Assembly (NCBI GenBank): GCA_943355085.1
Contig: CALREC010000011.1
Span: forward strand, 1-9,525
Length of the DNA: 9,525 nt
Direction: 5' to 3'
From: Candidatus Altimarinota bacterium
GTDB taxonomy: Bacteria; Patescibacteriota; Gracilibacteria; BD1-5; UBA2023
Under the pieces are notes generated by a model. That model was not told where the DNA came from. It ran no database searches and worked only from the letters and a program-made list of their open reading frames with translations. The position numbers were made by a program, and so were the translations under genes. Each line of letters starts with the position of its first letter. Position 1 is the first letter of the stretch. This document shows positions 8,133-9,525 of the stretch, one piece after another.

Positions 8133-8178
8133 AAGATAGTTGAGGTACAATGTTCCTGCCTTTATATACCGGGTTTTT

Positions 8179-9117
8179 TTACCAGTCTTTTCGTATTTTG
8201 GCCAAATAAAACCCCTCAGTAAGATGTGATGGTAGAATTCGAATAGTGTTTTCTATAGCATCATTATAGACTCTGCCATCAAAACTTTGGATTCAGGGTA
8301 TCGCATATTGCAGGTTTCCAATTTCAATTTTTTCTAGCTTGAAATCTGGATGTTGTGCAATCACATTGCTCACTACTGCTTCATTTTCTTCTGGAGCAAG
8401 CGTGCATGTGGAGTAAACAAGTACTCATCATTTTTTGAGAAGTGGCATACATGCTTCTAGAAGCATAGTCTGAATCATTGCTTTTTCTCGTATATTCCTA
8501 AGCGTCCAGAACCCATAGGATTTTTCATCTGAGAGCTTGAACCGCCCTTCTGCGCTACAAGGGGCATCGAGCAGAATGGCATCAAAGGTCTCGGGATTAA
8601 TTTGACTCATGAGCTTGAGGGCATCTATCTTATGGGTCTCTATATTCGTCGCACCCTGAAGTTTTATATTATAAACGAGTTTGTCGTAGCGAATCTGGTG
8701 TTTTTCACAGGCAATGATTCTTCATTCATTATTCATGAGAGCAGACATTTGTGTCGTTTTAGATCCCGGTGCTGCCGTCACATCGAGCACATTCATATTG
8801 CTTTTTAAGTCAAGTATATTTGCCGGAATTTGGCTTGCGAGTCCTTGTAGATATATTTTTCCTTCATAAAAAAGAGTACTTCCTTTGAGAGTAAACTCAT
8901 ATTTTTTCTCTATAACATAACTCAGAGCCGGGAATACAGGTTTATCGAAGGGGATATTTGATGTACACAAAAATGATTCAACTTCTCCAGCCGTTGTTTT
9001 GAGTATATTGACCCTAAAAGCACATACCCGCTCATTCATATATCCCTTGATCACTTGTTCTTTGTCTTTTGTTGTAAGAAACGATTCAATTCTTTGAAGA
9101 TATTTTTTTGGAATCAT
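8179..9117 (-). CDS. RsmB/RsmF/NSUN-family RNA (cytosine-5) methyltransferase (312 aa)
   Basis: Uses S-adenosylmethionine to methylate C5 of a cytosine in RNA, most likely rRNA. Starts MIPKKYLQRIESFL at ATG 9117-9115 and ends in TAA 8181-8179, with four internal TGA codons (8722, 8428, 8425, 8293) read as Gly. The SAM-binding motif I is DVTAAPGSK (112-120). Motif IV DAPCSAEGR (184-192) carries the product-release cysteine C187, and motif VI STCT (236-239) carries the catalytic cysteine C238; both cysteines of this family are present with normal spacing, followed by APEENE. The two glycines just before the STCT strand (KKGGVLVYSTCT) are both TGA. The protein lacks the NusB-like N-terminal domain of RsmB and the C-terminal extension of RsmF, so a specific symbol is not assigned. 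It is read away from the 16S rRNA gene, back to back with the rRNA promoter. Confidence 0.93.
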
Positions 9118-9146
9118 AGATAGATAATTATAAGCTAGTAACCGCT

Positions 9147-9176
9147 ATTATATGCAGATACTTAAAAACTACGAAA
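9147..9176 (-). promoter_or_regulatory. Candidate promoter of the methyltransferase gene
   Basis: On the minus strand, TTTCGT (9176-9171), an 18-bp spacer and a perfect TATAAT (9152-9147) precede the ATG at 9117 by 29 nt. The -35 is weak. A second TATAAT at 9132-9127 is only 9 nt from the start and could give a leaderless transcript. No Shine-Dalgarno sequence is present. Confidence 0.4.
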
Positions 9177-9193
9177 CTTTCTTTTAAAATCTT

Positions 9194-9221
9194 TTGACAT
9201 TCTCTTCGAAAATCATACTAT
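9194..9221 (+). promoter_or_regulatory. rRNA operon promoter
   Basis: A perfect TTGACA (9194-9199) is separated by 16 bp from TACTAT (9216-9221), the best sigma70-type match in the window. AT-rich sequence upstream (about 9160-9190) could act as an UP element. The start of transcription would be near 9228, giving a leader of about 158 nt before mature 16S rRNA. Confidence 0.75.
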
Positions 9222-9251
9222 AGGCGAGCTTTATTTTTGAAGCACAAAACC

Positions 9252-9263
9252 TGCTCCTTAACA
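9252..9263 (+). promoter_or_regulatory. boxA antitermination site in the rRNA leader
   Basis: TGCTCCTTAACA matches the bacterial rrn boxA (TGCTCTTTAACA) at 11 of 12 positions and lies about 25 nt past the predicted transcription start, where NusB-NusE load to prevent early termination of rRNA transcripts. Further along, AGTAC / GTACT (9321-9338) can form a small hairpin. No boxB is obvious. Confidence 0.7.
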
Positions 9264-9385
9264 TCCTACCCACAAGAAGATAAAACTTCAAGTGGGGAAG
9301 TAAATAACCACGATACATAAAGTACCTGAACATGTACTCTAAAAAAGGTTTATTATTTAGATATACGCAAGTATAACTAAGCTAC

Positions 9386-9525
9386 GTTTAAAAGAGTTTG
9401 ATCATAGCTCAGGATGAACGCTAGCGGTGCGCCTAACACATGCAAGTCGAACGGATATAGAGGGCTTGCTCTCTATATTAGTGGCAAACGGGTGAGTAAC
9501 AAGTTTGTACCTACCCCAAAGTGAG
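9386..9525 (+). rRNA. rrs: 16S ribosomal RNA, 5' end (partial)
   Basis: About 140 nt of the small-subunit rRNA, cut by the right edge. The universal 5' signature AGAGTTTGATCATAGCTCAG begins at 9393, placing E. coli position 1 near 9386 by homology. It continues with GATGAACGCTAGCGG, ACACATGCAAGTCGAACGG, a V1-region hairpin (ATATAGAG paired with CTCTATAT, about 9455-9479), and ACGGGTGAGTAAC. The sequence has one base different from the common 27F primer (ATAGCTCAG for ATGGCTCAG). The 3' end with the anti-Shine-Dalgarno is not in the window. Confidence 0.98.

Noticed and set aside
8133..8178. Terminator in the 46-bp gap between the PEGA and methyltransferase genes
   Set aside because: There is a run of seven T at 8174-8180, but only a 4-bp GGTA/TACC stem with a long loop before it, and most of the T-run belongs to the methyltransferase stop region.
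179..9117. Widespread pseudogenes or nonsense mutations
   Set aside because: Only TGA interrupts the frames, never TAA or TAG, and no frameshifts are needed. Decay would produce all three stops.
1..9525. tRNA genes, CRISPR arrays, transposase genes
   Set aside because: I saw no cloverleaf with a T-arm signature, no regularly spaced repeats beyond the infB tail, and no transposase or integrase motifs.

Overview
This window comes from a bacterium that reads UGA as glycine (genetic code 25), the code known from the CPR/Patescibacteria candidate phyla Absconditabacteria (SR1) and Gracilibacteria (BD1-5/GN02). Read with UGA as stop, the window breaks into dozens of short fragments. Read with UGA as Gly, it resolves into five of six complete genes with recognisable families, plus one further partial gene; every complete gene ends in TAA or TAG. 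UGA falls on conserved glycines, including the P-loop glycine of HflX and a glycine before the G4 motif of IF-2. DNA is AT-rich, genes are tightly packed, and none of the start codons has a convincing Shine-Dalgarno sequence. The window cannot separate the two phyla.

Layout. 1-281 is a nearly perfect inverted repeat of about 140-bp arms. It holds the starts of two divergent, nearly identical genes: a 34-codon fragment running off the left edge on the minus strand, and a complete gene at 179-1204 (+) encoding an N-terminal winged helix-turn-helix joined to a ComF-like phosphoribosyltransferase domain. A symmetric operator-like palindrome lies between them. 1418-3889 (+) is infB (translation initiation factor IF-2). 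3991-5223 (-) is hflX (ribosome-associated GTPase), which carries an in-frame palindromic repeat insertion in its G domain. 5369-6847 (+) and 6864-8132 (+) form a likely two-gene operon: a membrane family 2 glycosyltransferase and a membrane-anchored PEGA-domain protein. 8179-9117 (-) is an RsmB/RsmF/NSUN-type RNA cytosine-5 methyltransferase. From 9194 comes a strong rRNA promoter, a boxA antitermination site and the first ~140 nt of 16S rRNA, which runs off the right edge.

Functional theme. Most of the window serves ribosome production and use: IF-2 starts translation, HflX acts on stalled or hibernating ribosomes, the methyltransferase probably modifies rRNA, and the rRNA operon itself begins here. 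The glycosyltransferase/PEGA pair is a separate cell-envelope module. The wHTH-phosphoribosyltransferase protein looks like a regulator or nucleotide-sensing protein of unknown target.

The points most worth a second look are the UGA recoding, the repeat inserted inside the HflX GTPase domain, and the inverted duplication at the left edge, which may be real or an assembly chimera.
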